Counted from the stretch's first letter, positions 6,669-14,568 are shown. The stretch: 21,572 bases of DNA from JAFGRR01 sp964499235 (GCA_964499235.1 CAZCKC010000053.1:1-21572), one strand, 5' to 3'. Notes: generated by a model from the letters alone, not told the origin. Program-made: numbers and translations.

Positions 6669-7796
6669 ATGGGTTTTGCCTACACGCCAGGCCTGACCGT
6701 GGCCGAGCACACGGTCATCCGGAAAATCCGCCGGCTGCCCATCAAGGGCAAGGTGCTGGCGGAGGTCGGGCAGGCGGTCGAGGGCAAAGACGTCGTCGCC
6801 CGCACTGAGCTCCCCGGCGAGGTCCGCCCGATCAACGCCGTCAGCAAGCTCGGGATCACTCCCGACGAGCTGCCGGAGCTCATGCTGAAGAAGGCGGGTG
6901 AGGCCGTCAACGCGGGCGAGCCCTTCGTGCGCACGAAGGGGCTCTTCGGGCTCTTTAAGAGCGAGCTCAAGTCGCCGATTGCCGGCACGATCGAGTCGGT
7001 CTCCAAAGTTACCGGCCAGGTGATCATCCGCGGGAAGCCCACGCTGCTCGAAAAACACGCCTACGCCCGCGGGAAGGTCGTCGCCGTCGTTCCGGAGGAG
7101 TCCGCGACCGTCGAGATCCACGGCTCCTTCATCCAGGGCATCTTCGGCATCGGCGGCGAGACCGCCGGCGAGCTGGTCCTCGCCGTCGACCAACCCGATG
7201 AGGTCCTCACCGCCGCGCACATCAAGCCCGAGCACGCCGGCAAGGTCGTCGTCGGCGGTGGGCTGGTCACCGCCGAGGCCGTCAGGCGAGCCGTCGAGGT
7301 GCAGGCGGCCGGCATCGTCAGCGGCGGTCTCAACGATGCCGATCTCCGCAACTTCCTCGGCTACGAGCTGGGCGTCGCCATCACCGGCGAGGAGACCATC
7401 GGGATCACGATCGTCATCACCGAGGGCTTCGGCCCGATCAAGATGGCCGACGCTACGTTCAACCTGCTCAAGAAGCAGGCCGGCAAGCATGCCAGCCTCA
7501 ACGGGGCGACGCAGATCCGGGCCGGCGTCATCCGCCCGGAGGTCGTGATCCCGGTTGACGAGGAGACGGCGGCGGGCGCCGGCGGCGACGACGAGGAAAG
7601 CGGCATCCTGAAGATCGGCACGCGGATCCGGGCGATCCGCGAACCCTATTTCGGGCGGATCGGCAAGTGTGTCGCGTTGCCGGTGGAACTGGTTAAACTT
7701 TCCAGCGAGACGACGGTCCGCGTCCTCGAGGTCGACTTCGGCGACCACGAGACGGTAATCGTCCCGCGCGCCAACGTGGAACTCATCAAGGAATAA
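6669..7796 (+). CDS. Conserved protein with barrel-sandwich-like N-terminus and KOW-like C-terminus
   Basis: 375 residues, soluble, no signal peptide. Residues 20-60 (IKGKVLAEVGQAVEGKDVVA) and 100-125 (KSPIAGTIESVSKVTGQVII) look like halves of a biotinyl/lipoyl-type barrel-sandwich hybrid, with the recurring pattern of a glycine turn followed by VxxGxxV. No MKM or DKA lipoylation/biotinylation lysine motif is present. Residues 150-260 are Gly/Val-rich. The last ~65 residues (GILKIGTRIRAIREPYFGRIGKC ... ETVIVPRANVELIKE) resemble a KOW/SH3-like barrel. The ATG at 6669 is preceded by AGGAGAGG with 8-nt spacing; 99 upstream in-frame codons are low-quality and start beyond the promoter, so they are excluded. 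I know of no assigned function; similar proteins are, from memory, annotated hypothetical in deep-branching bacteria. The next small gene begins 27 nt downstream. Confidence 0.75.
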   Translation: MGFAYTPGLTVAEHTVIRKIRRLPIKGKVLAEVGQAVEGKDVVARTELPGEVRPINAVSKLGITPDELPELMLKKAGEAVNAGEPFVRTKGLFGLFKSELKSPIAGTIESVSKVTGQVIIRGKPTLLEKHAYARGKVVAVVPEESATVEIHGSFIQGIFGIGGETAGELVLAVDQPDEVLTAAHIKPEHAGKVVVGGGLVTAEAVRRAVEVQAAGIVSGGLNDADLRNFLGYELGVAITGEETIGITIVITEGFGPIKMADATFNLLKKQAGKHASLNGATQIRAGVIRPEVVIPVDEETAAGAGGDDEESGILKIGTRIRAIREPYFGRIGKCVALPVELVKLSSETTVRVLEVDFGDHETVIVPRANVELIKE

Positions 7797-7822
7797 CGGC
7801 CCCGTACGACAAGGAAGGTCGC

Positions 7823-8011
7823 ATGTCGCTCGCCCTGTTCATCCGCAAGCTCAACGTGCAGTGCGCCACCGGCGGCATCGCCCTGGCTTGGCTGTCCACC
7901 GTGGAACTCGTCGACATCAGCTCGGTGTGGGCGTCGTTTCTGCGAACGTTCTTCACGCTGCTGGCCAGCACCATCTTCGGGACCGACCTCACGTCGATCT
8001 TCCTGACGTAA
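7823..8011 (+). CDS. Small hydrophobic protein, probably one membrane segment
   Basis: 62 residues, unrecognised. The ATG has a strong AAGGAAGG ribosome-binding site 4 nt upstream (7811-7818), which is the main reason to believe it. A basic amphipathic start (IRKLNVQ) is followed by a mostly hydrophobic stretch (about residues 16-55, GGIALAWL ... FFTLLAST) able to form one or two membrane helices, with the positive residues at the N-terminal side. It sits 27 nt after the barrel/KOW gene on the same strand, so it is probably co-transcribed. Third positions are C/G-rich, as expected for a real gene here. Confidence 0.6.
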   Translation: MSLALFIRKLNVQCATGGIALAWLSTVELVDISSVWASFLRTFFTLLASTIFGTDLTSIFLT

Positions 8012-8071
8012 CCGCCCCGCGGCCGGGCCTTGGCTCGACCGCGCTGCGAGGCCACTACCATCAGCCACCTT

Positions 8072-8090
8072 GCCGCCGCGTCTCGGCGGC
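8072..8090 (+). other. Perfect GC hairpin in the trigger-factor leader
   Basis: GCCGCCG (8072-8078), loop CGTCT, CGGCGGC (8084-8090): seven perfect pairs, no T tract after it. A TACCAT box at 8056-8061 would place a transcript start close to 8068, so the hairpin could be at the very 5' end of the tig mRNA; the -35 for this box is unclear. Alternatively it ends the upstream small gene. Confidence 0.4.
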
Positions 8091-8120
8091 GGGCATCACT
8101 TTGACGGGAGACCAGATCAC

Positions 8121-9656
8121 ATGTCAGAAGCGGGACTGAGCGACGCCTTGCGGGATCCGGAGCTCATGGCAGCCGCCAACGACCGCGCCCAGGAGCTGCT
8201 CGAAGAGCTCAAATCCGAGGTCAAGGTCGAGACCAAGGACATCGGCACGCTCCGGAAGGAACTGACCATCACGGTCCCCGGCGACATCATCGCCAAGCAC
8301 GTCGATCACAACTACGACGAGCTCGCCAACGACGCCGTCGTTCCCGGCTTCCGCAAAGGCCGCGCTCCGCGCCGCCTGATCGAGAAGCGGTTCGGCCACG
8401 ACGTCCGGCAGTCGCTGAAGACGACCATCATCGGCCAGTCGTTCTACGCGGCGGCCGACAAGGCCGAGATCGAGCCGCTCGGCGACCCGCTCTTCAACGT
8501 CACCAACAAGGAAGGCCACCCGAATGTGGTTGATTTCGAGGAGGCCCTCACCCTCCTCGAGCTGCCGGCCGAGGGTGACTTCAACTACAGCTGCGAACTG
8601 GAGATCAAGCCGACCTTCGAGCTGCCCGAGCTCAAGGGCATCGAGGTCAAGACCCCGCAGTTCGAGATCACCGATGAGCAAGTCGACGAGCAGCTCGAGC
8701 GGCATCGCAAGATCCGCGGCCACTACGAGCCGGTCACCGACGGTGCGGCCGAGCCCGATGACCTGATCGTCGCCGACGTGACGCTGAAGGCCGGCGACCA
8801 GACGGTAAAGACCGAGGAGAACGTGCAGCTTGGCATTCGCCCGACCCGGCTCGACGGCATCGCGCTGACCGAGCTCGGTGAGCAGCTCGCCGGCGTCAAG
8901 CCGGGCGACACGCGCACGGTCACCGCCAAGATTCCCGACGACTACGAGCGTCCCGATCTCCGCCGCCAGGAGGCCGTCTTCGAGTTCCAGGTCCACGAGC
9001 TCAAGCGGCAGGTGCCCGCGCCGGTCGAGGAGCTGGTCCAGCAGTCCGGCGCCGAAGACGAGGCCCAGCTCCGCCAGTTCATCCGTGACGATCTCGAGGC
9101 GGAGAAGGAGCAGTACACCCGCCGCGCCCAGCACGCGCAGCTCACCGACTACCTGCTTGAAAACACGCCGATGGACCTGCCGGAGGACCTCTCCGCCCGC
9201 CAGACCGACCGCGCGGTCCTGCGGCGGGTGATCGACCTCCGCCAGCAGGGGATTCCCGAAAGCGACGTCGAGGCGAAGATCGACGAGCTGCGGACTTCGG
9301 CCGCCGAGGACGTCACCCGCGACCTCAAGCTCGGCTTCATCCTCGAGAAGGTCGCCGAGGAACTCGGCGTCACCGTCACTGACGAAGAGATCAATACCCA
9401 GATCGCGCTGATCGCCCGCCGCTACGACCGGCGCTTCGACCGCGTCCGCGACGAGCTCCAGTCACAAGGCCTGCTCAGCCAGCTCGGCGAGCAGATCAAG
9501 CACGACAAGTGCCTGCAGCAGCTGCTGGGCGAAGCCAAGATCGTCGAGGTGACGCCCGCGTCGGCCGAGGCCGAAGCCGAAGCCGAAACCCCCGCCGACG
9601 AGGCTGCCCCGACGAAGAAGTCTACCCAGAAGAAGCAAGCCGACGAATCAAAGTAA
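8121..9656 (+). CDS. tig: Trigger factor, ribosome-associated chaperone
   Basis: 511 residues, longer than the ~430 of E. coli. Trigger factor docks next to the ribosomal exit tunnel and shields nascent chains. The ribosome-binding signature is clear: VVPGFRKGRAPRRLIEKRFG (about 73-92, with GFRKGRAP at 76-83). A ~40-residue N-terminal extension precedes the usual first strand. The middle section (about 215-300, from DDLIVADVTL to EFQVHELKR) corresponds to the FKBP-like PPIase domain but looks degenerate around the GDxV region. The helical C-terminal arms follow (from VEELVQQSGAED), ending in an Ala/Glu-rich and then Lys-rich tail (EAEAEAE ... KKSTQKKQADESK). ATG at 8121 with GGGAG about 10 nt upstream; an upstream in-frame start at 8070 lies inside the leader hairpin region and is rejected. 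It leads the tig-clpP1-clpP2-lipoprotein cluster. Confidence 0.95.
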   Translation: MSEAGLSDALRDPELMAAANDRAQELLEELKSEVKVETKDIGTLRKELTITVPGDIIAKHVDHNYDELANDAVVPGFRKGRAPRRLIEKRFGHDVRQSLKTTIIGQSFYAAADKAEIEPLGDPLFNVTNKEGHPNVVDFEEALTLLELPAEGDFNYSCELEIKPTFELPELKGIEVKTPQFEITDEQVDEQLERHRKIRGHYEPVTDGAAEPDDLIVADVTLKAGDQTVKTEENVQLGIRPTRLDGIALTELGEQLAGVKPGDTRTVTAKIPDDYERPDLRRQEAVFEFQVHELKRQVPAPVEELVQQSGAEDEAQLRQFIRDDLEAEKEQYTRRAQHAQLTDYLLENTPMDLPEDLSARQTDRAVLRRVIDLRQQGIPESDVEAKIDELRTSAAEDVTRDLKLGFILEKVAEELGVTVTDEEINTQIALIARRYDRRFDRVRDELQSQGLLSQLGEQIKHDKCLQQLLGEAKIVEVTPASAEAEAEAETPADEAAPTKKSTQKKQADESK

Positions 9657-9692
9657 GCCCCGCACGGGCGCGTCGTTCTGCAAGGAGTCCCG

Positions 9693-10328
9693 ATGCCCGG
9701 ATTTTGGCCCCATCACGAGCCACCGCGAGCCCAGGCTGGCAGCCCCCAACAGTGGCGCCAGATGGGTCTCAACGAGATGCTGCTCGACAACCGCATCATC
9801 TTTCTCGACATGCCGCTCGATCCCTACATCACGATCAACGGCAACACCGTTTGCTCGCACATCATCAAGTCGATGCTGTACCTCCAGTCGATCAAGCGCG
9901 ACGCCGACATCCATATGTACATCAACAGCCCCGGCGGCGCCATCGACGACACCCTCGCGATCTACGACACGATGAAGTTCCTCAAGTGCGACGTCGCGAC
10001 CTACTGCGTCGGGTCCGCCTCCAGCGGCGCCGCCCTCATCCTCGCCGCCGGCACCAAGGGCAAACGCTTCGCCCTGCCCCACGCCAAGATGATGATCCAT
10101 CAGCCCTGGGGCCAGCTCGGCGGGCAGGCCGCCGACATGCACATCCAGGCCCGCGAGATCCTCAAGGTCAAGCAGTCGCTGCTCGAGATCATGGCCGACA
10201 ACACCGGCCGCACCATCGACCAGATCAAGGAGGAGACCGAGCGCGACCGCTACATGGACGCCAAGGAGGCCATGGAGTACGGCCTCATCGATGAAATCCT
10301 CGACGACGCCCCGGACAAGAAGAAGTAA
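9693..10328 (+). CDS. clpP1: ATP-dependent Clp protease proteolytic subunit, copy 1
   Basis: 211 residues, serine peptidase subunit that forms heptameric rings and degrades proteins delivered by ClpX/ClpA-type unfoldases. Triad residues are Ser111 (in GSASSGA), His136 (in MIHQPWG) and Asp185 (in ERDRYMDA). YINSPGGAIDDTLAIYD (76-92) is the standard oligomer/substrate-binding strand. It departs from E. coli-type ClpP around the nucleophile: GSASSGAAL replaces GQAASMGAF, and Trp139 follows His-Gln-Pro where Leu is usual. The N-terminus (MPGFWPHHEPPR) is longer and unlike the typical axial loop. AAGGAG sits 8 nt before the ATG. It is 36 nt after tig and 19 nt before the second clpP, so the two are likely co-expressed and may form a mixed ClpP1P2 barrel. 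No clpX is in the window. Confidence 0.95.
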   Translation: MPGFWPHHEPPRAQAGSPQQWRQMGLNEMLLDNRIIFLDMPLDPYITINGNTVCSHIIKSMLYLQSIKRDADIHMYINSPGGAIDDTLAIYDTMKFLKCDVATYCVGSASSGAALILAAGTKGKRFALPHAKMMIHQPWGQLGGQAADMHIQAREILKVKQSLLEIMADNTGRTIDQIKEETERDRYMDAKEAMEYGLIDEILDDAPDKKK

Positions 10329-10347
10329 TCACAGGAGCACCCCGCCC

Positions 10348-10977
10348 ATGCCAGCATCCCAACTGATTCCGGTTGTCGTCGAGAAGGACGGCCGGGCCGA
10401 ACGGGCCTATGACATCTACTCGCGGCTCCTCAAGGACCGCATCATCTTTCTCGGCGACGAGGTCACCAGCGACCTCGCCAACGTCGTCATCGCCCAGATG
10501 CTCTTTTTGATCAACGAGGACCGCAAGTCCGACATCCACCTGTACATCAACTCGCCCGGCGGGTCGGTCTACAGCGGGATGGCGATCTACGACACCATGC
10601 AGTTCGTCCCCTGCGACGTCTCGACCTACGTCATCGGCGCCGCCGCCAGCATGGCCGCCGTCCTCGCCGCCGCCGGTACCACCGGCAAGCGGTTCATCCT
10701 CCCCAACGGCCGCTTCATGATCCACCAGCCGCTGTCGGGCGCCCGCGGGCCGGCCACCGATCTCGAGATCGAGCTCGAAGAGGTCCTCCGCACGCAGAAA
10801 CAGCTTTACCACGTCCTCGCCAAGCACACCGGCAAGGACTACGACGTCATCGAGCACGACTGCGACCGCAACAACTGGATGGACGCCGAGCAGTCGATCG
10901 CCTACGGCCTCGCCGACCAGATCCTCGAGCGCATGCCTGAGCCCGGCCCCCGCGCGATCCGCCAGAACGAAGAGTAG
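10348..10977 (+). CDS. clpP2: ATP-dependent Clp protease proteolytic subunit, copy 2
   Basis: 209 residues. Triad: Ser101 (GAAASMAAVLAAAG), His126 (MIHQPLSG), Asp173 (DCDRNNWMDA). The N-terminus RAYDIYSRLLKDRIIFLGDEV is the canonical ClpP opening, and YINSPGGSVYSGMAIYD is standard, so this is the more orthodox copy. However, the Gly that normally follows Ser-Met is Ala103, and the GQATDIEI handle is GPATDLEI. ATG at 10348 with ACAGGAG upstream; the in-frame codons upstream overlap the end of clpP1 and are excluded. The lipoprotein gene begins 2 nt after its stop. Differences between the two copies suggest a hetero-oligomer like mycobacterial ClpP1P2, an inference from tandem arrangement. Confidence 0.95.
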   Translation: MPASQLIPVVVEKDGRAERAYDIYSRLLKDRIIFLGDEVTSDLANVVIAQMLFLINEDRKSDIHLYINSPGGSVYSGMAIYDTMQFVPCDVSTYVIGAAASMAAVLAAAGTTGKRFILPNGRFMIHQPLSGARGPATDLEIELEEVLRTQKQLYHVLAKHTGKDYDVIEHDCDRNNWMDAEQSIAYGLADQILERMPEPGPRAIRQNEE

Positions 10978-10979
10978 CG

Positions 10980-11636
10980 ATGCCCGACCCTCGGCCGACG
11001 ACCTCCCGGCGCGTGCTGACCGGCCTGCTGGCCGCCACGCTCACCGTGGGATGGTTGGCCGGCTGCGCCTCCGAGACCGAGCGCGACCTTCGCCGCCAGA
11101 TCACCCGCCTCGAAGACCGCCTGCACGAGCAGCAGCAGGAGCTCGCGGCCCGCGCGAACACGATCAGCGCGCTCAACCGCCAGCTCGCCGACGCCCGCGC
11201 CATCTCGCCCGAAGTCCTCGAGCAGATCTACTTCCCCGAGGAAATCCGCTTCGCCTCCCTGACCGCCGGCGTGAACCTCGACGACCAGCCCGGCGATGAC
11301 GGCGTGGTCGTCCACCTCCAGCCGCTCGACCGCAACCGCGACCCGCTCAAGGTCGCCGGTTCCGTCCGCATCGACCTGTTCGACCTAGCCGCGCCGACGG
11401 GCCAGACGCTCATCGGCCGCTGCACCTACTCGCCAGAGGAGCTGCGCGAGCGCTGGCTCACCGGCCTGTTGACCTACCATTATTCGCTGGAATGCCCCTG
11501 GGATCGTCTGCCCGAGACGAACGCCGTCACCGTCCGGGCCGTCTTCACCGACCTGCTCACCGAACGCGTCATCACCGCCCAGCGTGTCGTCGAAGTCCAG
11601 CTCCCGCCGCCCCCCAACCTCAGCCGGCAACCCTGA
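10980..11636 (+). CDS. Putative lipoprotein with short coiled coil, unknown function
   Basis: 218 residues, unrecognised. A signal peptide with a lipobox (GWLAGC, Cys29) predicts lipid anchoring in the envelope. Residues 32-72 (ETERDLRRQITRLEDRLHEQQQELAARANTI ...) have heptad spacing of Leu/Ile and form a short coiled coil, then a beta-rich domain of about 130 residues (VVVHLQPLDRN, GSVRIDLFDL, VTVRAVFTDLLTERVITAQRVVEV) that alternates in an immunoglobulin-like way. It ends in a proline-rich tail (LPPPPNL). The start lies 2 nt after the clpP2 stop with no own promoter visible, so translation is probably coupled to the Clp operon. Whether it has any role in proteolysis is unknown. Confidence 0.75.
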   Translation: MPDPRPTTSRRVLTGLLAATLTVGWLAGCASETERDLRRQITRLEDRLHEQQQELAARANTISALNRQLADARAISPEVLEQIYFPEEIRFASLTAGVNLDDQPGDDGVVVHLQPLDRNRDPLKVAGSVRIDLFDLAAPTGQTLIGRCTYSPEELRERWLTGLLTYHYSLECPWDRLPETNAVTVRAVFTDLLTERVITAQRVVEVQLPPPPNLSRQP

Positions 11637-11878
11637 ACACCCGAACGCTTAGGCCCGAGCTCACCCCGCGTACCGCGCCCGCGAAGCCCCGGCGTAGCCG
11701 ATCGTGGCCGCGGGCTAGCTAATCGTGGCCCCCGGCGCCCCGCCGGGGAGCCGATTGCGAGGATCGCGTTGCGCACGGGTGTGTCGCCGGGGTGGGCTGG
11801 ACAACCCCGCCGCCCTGATTGATTCCGCCCCCGGTTTTCTCGCCGGGGTCCGGGTAGGCTGGGAAGACCTTACGCTCT
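11637..11878. other. Convergent intergenic region with two CCGG hairpins
   Basis: No gene seen. It holds CCCCGGC/GCCGGGG with a 5-nt loop (11730-11748), CCCCGG/CCGGGG with a TTTTCTCG loop (11829-11848), and an ATCGTGGCC repeat at 11701 and 11722 (21-nt spacing). These hairpins lie where both the Clp operon and the minus-strand BRCT-type gene must end, so they are plausible terminators or intergenic repeat units; neither has a T tract. Confidence 0.5.
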
Positions 11879-13291
11879 CTACCGCGGCATCGGGCGGATC
11901 AGCTCTTCCTGCGGGCTGCCGATCAGGAACAGGAACTGCGATTGCGTGATCACCGGCACGAACATTCCCCGGGCCCGTTCAATCAGGTCCTGGAATTCGG
12001 ACCGCGCCAGCCGCTGCTTCTCGATCTGCGCGACCGTCGTCGGCGTCAGCGGCCGATCGCCCACGTTCGGAATGAACGGGGCCGTCCCGACCACCACGAA
12101 GTCCGTCTGCTCGTCCAGCTCATTGACCACCACGCCGCCCCACTGATCGATCAGCGACTCGACCTGCCGCCGGCCCTCGCCACCATCCGGCGTCCCGTTG
12201 TAGTCCAGGTCGAACTCGCCCCGCACCACGAAGCGCGGCTTGCGGTTCGGCTCGTACGCGATGTTCACGATCGGATCGCCCTCGATGACCGGCCGACTCG
12301 AGATCGACCGCGTCACGAGGCACTCGGCCGTCTCGTAGAGCACCGTCGCGACCTCGATTGACGCCTTGCCGCGAATGCCCCGCGGCGCCTCCGTCCGTGA
12401 GAACACCTCAAACGGCATTCCGACCTTCAACCCGTCCTTGCTGCCCAGGTTGATGTAGACCACGTCACTGCCGGGCACCGCCCGCAGCACCTGCCCGTCG
12501 GCCTTCGTCAGGATCGCCTCCGGATCGAGCCCCGGATCCTCGAAGGCCGCGATCTTCTCGCGGAGCTCCTCGACCAGGTTCTCGAGCCGCGTGATCTCGA
12601 CATCCTTGACCTCGTCGCCCTCGGCGATCTGGACGCGGAGGTCCTGGAGCTGCCGCGTTGCCCGCTCCAGCCCGCTCTCCAGCTCCTCGCGCTGCCGGTC
12701 CTTCTCCGCCAGCGCCTGGTTATAGCGCTGCTCGGTCGTCCGGTAGTCCTCCCGCAGCGCCGCCACCTGCGTCTGGAAGTCGCCCGACACCGACTCGATT
12801 TGGTTCGTCAGGCTCGCGTTCTGCGCCTCGAGGTTCTGCACCCGCGCCGCCAGCGACGCCGCCCGCGTCCGCTCGTCCGACAGCAGGTCCGACAGCCGCT
12901 GCGTCGTCCGCAACAACGCGCTGCCCCGGTTCACGCTCCCCGCGTGAGCCGCCGCCACCGAGTCGAGCGTCCGCTCGATCCGGCTCCGGGCCGTCGCATA
13001 CAGCGCCTCTGAATCTCCGAGCACCAGCTGGCCATAGCCCTCCAGGTGCTGGTTCACCACGTTGAACGCCGACGTGTTCAGCGCCCGGGCCTCGTCGATG
13101 TAATACGACGCGGGCCGCCCGTACAGGTCCATATCCGCCTGCGCGTCCACCGCGGTCTGCTCGTACGAGGAAATCTGCGTCAACAGGAAGATCGTGACGC
13201 CCAACAGCACCACGCTCACGAACACAAAGGTGAAGAGCCCGTAGTGCAGGCCTGTCAGCCCACTGCCGCGGCTCGCCGGACGACCAGCCAT
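11879..13291 (-). CDS. Membrane-anchored coiled-coil protein with C-terminal BRCT-like domain
   Basis: 470 residues. One membrane helix near the N-terminus (about 18-40, GLFTFVFVSVVLLGVTIFLL), then a long coiled coil (about 100-252; repeated SLAARVQNLEAQNASLTNQI-type heptads). Residues 263-345 (GQVLRAVPGSDVVYINLG ... GDPIVNIAY) resemble the SH3-like fold with the YINLGSKDGLKVGMPFEVF signature seen in envelope proteins such as FlgT. Residues 352-460 look like a BRCT domain: RFVVRGEF, WGGVVVNELDEQTDFVVVG and the final helix MFVPVITQSQFLFLIG. With an N-in topology the domains should lie outside the cytoplasm, unusual for BRCT. ATG at 13291 has GGAGGTG about 9 nt upstream. It is divergent from xseB with its own promoter. 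Function unknown. Confidence 0.7.
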   Translation of the reverse strand: MAGRPASRGSGLTGLHYGLFTFVFVSVVLLGVTIFLLTQISSYEQTAVDAQADMDLYGRPASYYIDEARALNTSAFNVVNQHLEGYGQLVLGDSEALYATARSRIERTLDSVAAAHAGSVNRGSALLRTTQRLSDLLSDERTRAASLAARVQNLEAQNASLTNQIESVSGDFQTQVAALREDYRTTEQRYNQALAEKDRQREELESGLERATRQLQDLRVQIAEGDEVKDVEITRLENLVEELREKIAAFEDPGLDPEAILTKADGQVLRAVPGSDVVYINLGSKDGLKVGMPFEVFSRTEAPRGIRGKASIEVATVLYETAECLVTRSISSRPVIEGDPIVNIAYEPNRKPRFVVRGEFDLDYNGTPDGGEGRRQVESLIDQWGGVVVNELDEQTDFVVVGTAPFIPNVGDRPLTPTTVAQIEKQRLARSEFQDLIERARGMFVPVITQSQFLFLIGSPQEELIRPMPR

Positions 13292-13395
13292 ACCCCACGC
13301 ACCTCCGCTGGTTGAATGGATTGTCGTTGCCCCGCCGCGTCAACACTCCCCCGAGCGAACAGGGCCTCGCCAGCCGCAGCAGGCGATTCGCGGAG

Positions 13396-13424
13396 AGTAT
13401 CAGGCCCCGCCTGCCCGATGTCAA
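13396..13424 (-). promoter_or_regulatory. Putative promoter for the BRCT-type membrane protein gene
   Basis: On the minus strand a perfect TTGACA (13419-13424), 17-nt spacer and GATACT (13396-13401, four of six). Predicted start near 13389, giving a leader of about 98 nt. It is back-to-back with the xseB promoter, with 17 nt between the two -35 boxes. Confidence 0.5.
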
Positions 13425-13441
13425 AAGCCAAAAAACCACCC

Positions 13442-13470
13442 TTGACCCGCGCCCGCCCCCGTGCGAGAGT
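13442..13470 (+). promoter_or_regulatory. Putative promoter for xseB-comF
   Basis: TTGACC (13442-13447), 17-nt spacer and GAGAGT (13465-13470). Start near 13477 would leave a leader of only about 11 nt, with the GGAG ribosome-binding site at its 5' end. The -10 is weak (three of six), so this is tentative. Confidence 0.35.
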
Positions 13471-13487
13471 CAGCGCCGGAGATCGCC

Positions 13488-13757
13488 ATGGCCAAGTCCG
13501 CCAAACGCCTCACCTTCGAGCAGGCAATGGAACGCCTCGACGAGATCGTCGCCGCCATGGAATCCGGCGAGATCGGCATCGAAGACTCGATCACCCGCTA
13601 CGAAGAAGCCATGAAACTCGCCGACCACTGCCGCCGCGTCCTCGACACCGTCGAGCAACGCATCCAGAAGATCCAACTCGAAAGCAGCGGCCAACTCGCC
13701 ACCGAGCCGCTCGCCGACACGCCCCCGCCCGATGATCAAGGCGATGACAACGAATAA
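13488..13757 (+). CDS. xseB: Exodeoxyribonuclease VII small subunit
   Basis: 89 residues. Several copies of this helical subunit wrap the XseA large subunit and are needed for its single-strand-specific degradation of DNA into acid-soluble oligonucleotides. The family core is complete: LTFEQAMERLDEIVAAMESGEIGIEDSITRYEEAMKLADHCRRVLDTVEQRIQKI in two antiparallel helices, with the characteristic LExG-type turn (MESGEI). The C-terminus carries a ~25-residue acidic, proline-rich tail. I use the ATG at 13488, which has GGAG 6 nt upstream and starts just before the conserved core; a GTG at 13461 would add nine residues and lie inside the promoter. xseA is not in the window. The comF gene overlaps its 3' end. 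Confidence 0.94.
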   Translation: MAKSAKRLTFEQAMERLDEIVAAMESGEIGIEDSITRYEEAMKLADHCRRVLDTVEQRIQKIQLESSGQLATEPLADTPPPDDQGDDNE

Positions 13758-14568
13758 CCCCCACGCCGCCTCGCCCGCAACCCGGCTGCAGCGCGGCCGC
13801 CTGGCCCTCCAACACCTCGCCAGCGGCACCCTCGACGCCCTCTGCCCCCAGACCGACCTGCTGGCCGGCGCTTGGATCCCCGGCGACGCCCCGCCCTTGC
13901 AGCCAACGAACCAGCGGGCCCTCGACACCCTGCTCGCCAGCACCTACTGCCGCCACTGCGCCCGCTCCGCCCGCCCGGAGACCCTCCACGACGGCCGCTG
14001 CGCCCTCTGCCGCGGCGAAACCTTCTGGAACCTCCGCGCCGTCGTCCGCCTCGGCCCCTACGAAGCCCCCCTCCGCGACCTGCTGCTCCAGCTTAAGTAC
14101 CACGACGACGAGCGGGCCCTCGCCCTGCTCACCGACGCCCTGGCCGACCGCCTCGCCGCCCAACCCTGGTGGCCGGCCGTCACCAGCCTCACCCCCGTCC
14201 CGATGCACTGGATCCGCCGCTGGCAGCGCCCCGGCGATCACGCGGCCACGCTCGCCCGGGCCCTCAGCCGCCGCCTCCGCGTCCCGGTGCGACGACTCGT
14301 CCGCCGAACCGCCTACCGCCCCAGCCAGGTCCAGGCCGCCAGCCACGCCCAGCGTCTCGCCAACGTCCGCGGCTCCTTCGCCGTCCGGACCACCCGCGGG
14401 CTCTCCGGCGAATGCCCCTGTCTCGTCGACAATATCCTCACCAGCGGCGCCACGCTGCACGAAATCGCCCGCGTGCTCCACCTGGCCGGTGTCCCCGCCA
14501 TCTACGCCGCCGTCGGGGCCCGGGCGACCCTCGGCCCGCGGCCCCAGCCCTCCGTTGTCAGCGACTAA
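13732..14568 (+). CDS. comF: ComF family phosphoribosyltransferase-like protein
   Basis: 278 residues, typical ComF/GntX-type protein, implicated in late competence and DNA uptake or processing in some bacteria. A zinc-ribbon-like group (C73, C76, C90, C93) precedes the body; LLLQLKYHDDERALALL (117-133) and VPMHWIRRWQRPGDHAATLARAL follow, then the RPSQVQAASHAQRLANVRGSF segment. The PRPP-type loop is CLVDNILTSGAT (230-241); the second acidic residue of the usual DD pair is Asn234. The N-terminal ~70 residues form an unusually long extension with LALQHLASGTLDALCPQ. The start overlaps xseB by 26 nt (ATG at 13732) or 14 nt (ATG at 13744); neither has a strong ribosome-binding site, so translational coupling is likely and the exact start is uncertain. 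Confidence 0.88.
   Translation: MIKAMTTNNPHAASPATRLQRGRLALQHLASGTLDALCPQTDLLAGAWIPGDAPPLQPTNQRALDTLLASTYCRHCARSARPETLHDGRCALCRGETFWNLRAVVRLGPYEAPLRDLLLQLKYHDDERALALLTDALADRLAAQPWWPAVTSLTPVPMHWIRRWQRPGDHAATLARALSRRLRVPVRRLVRRTAYRPSQVQAASHAQRLANVRGSFAVRTTRGLSGECPCLVDNILTSGATLHEIARVLHLAGVPAIYAAVGARATLGPRPQPSVVSD

Noticed and set aside
12720..13439. Open frame of 239 codons on the minus strand overlapping the BRCT-type gene
   Set aside because: Shifted-frame shadow; the 470-residue frame has the membrane helix, coiled coil and ribosome-binding site.
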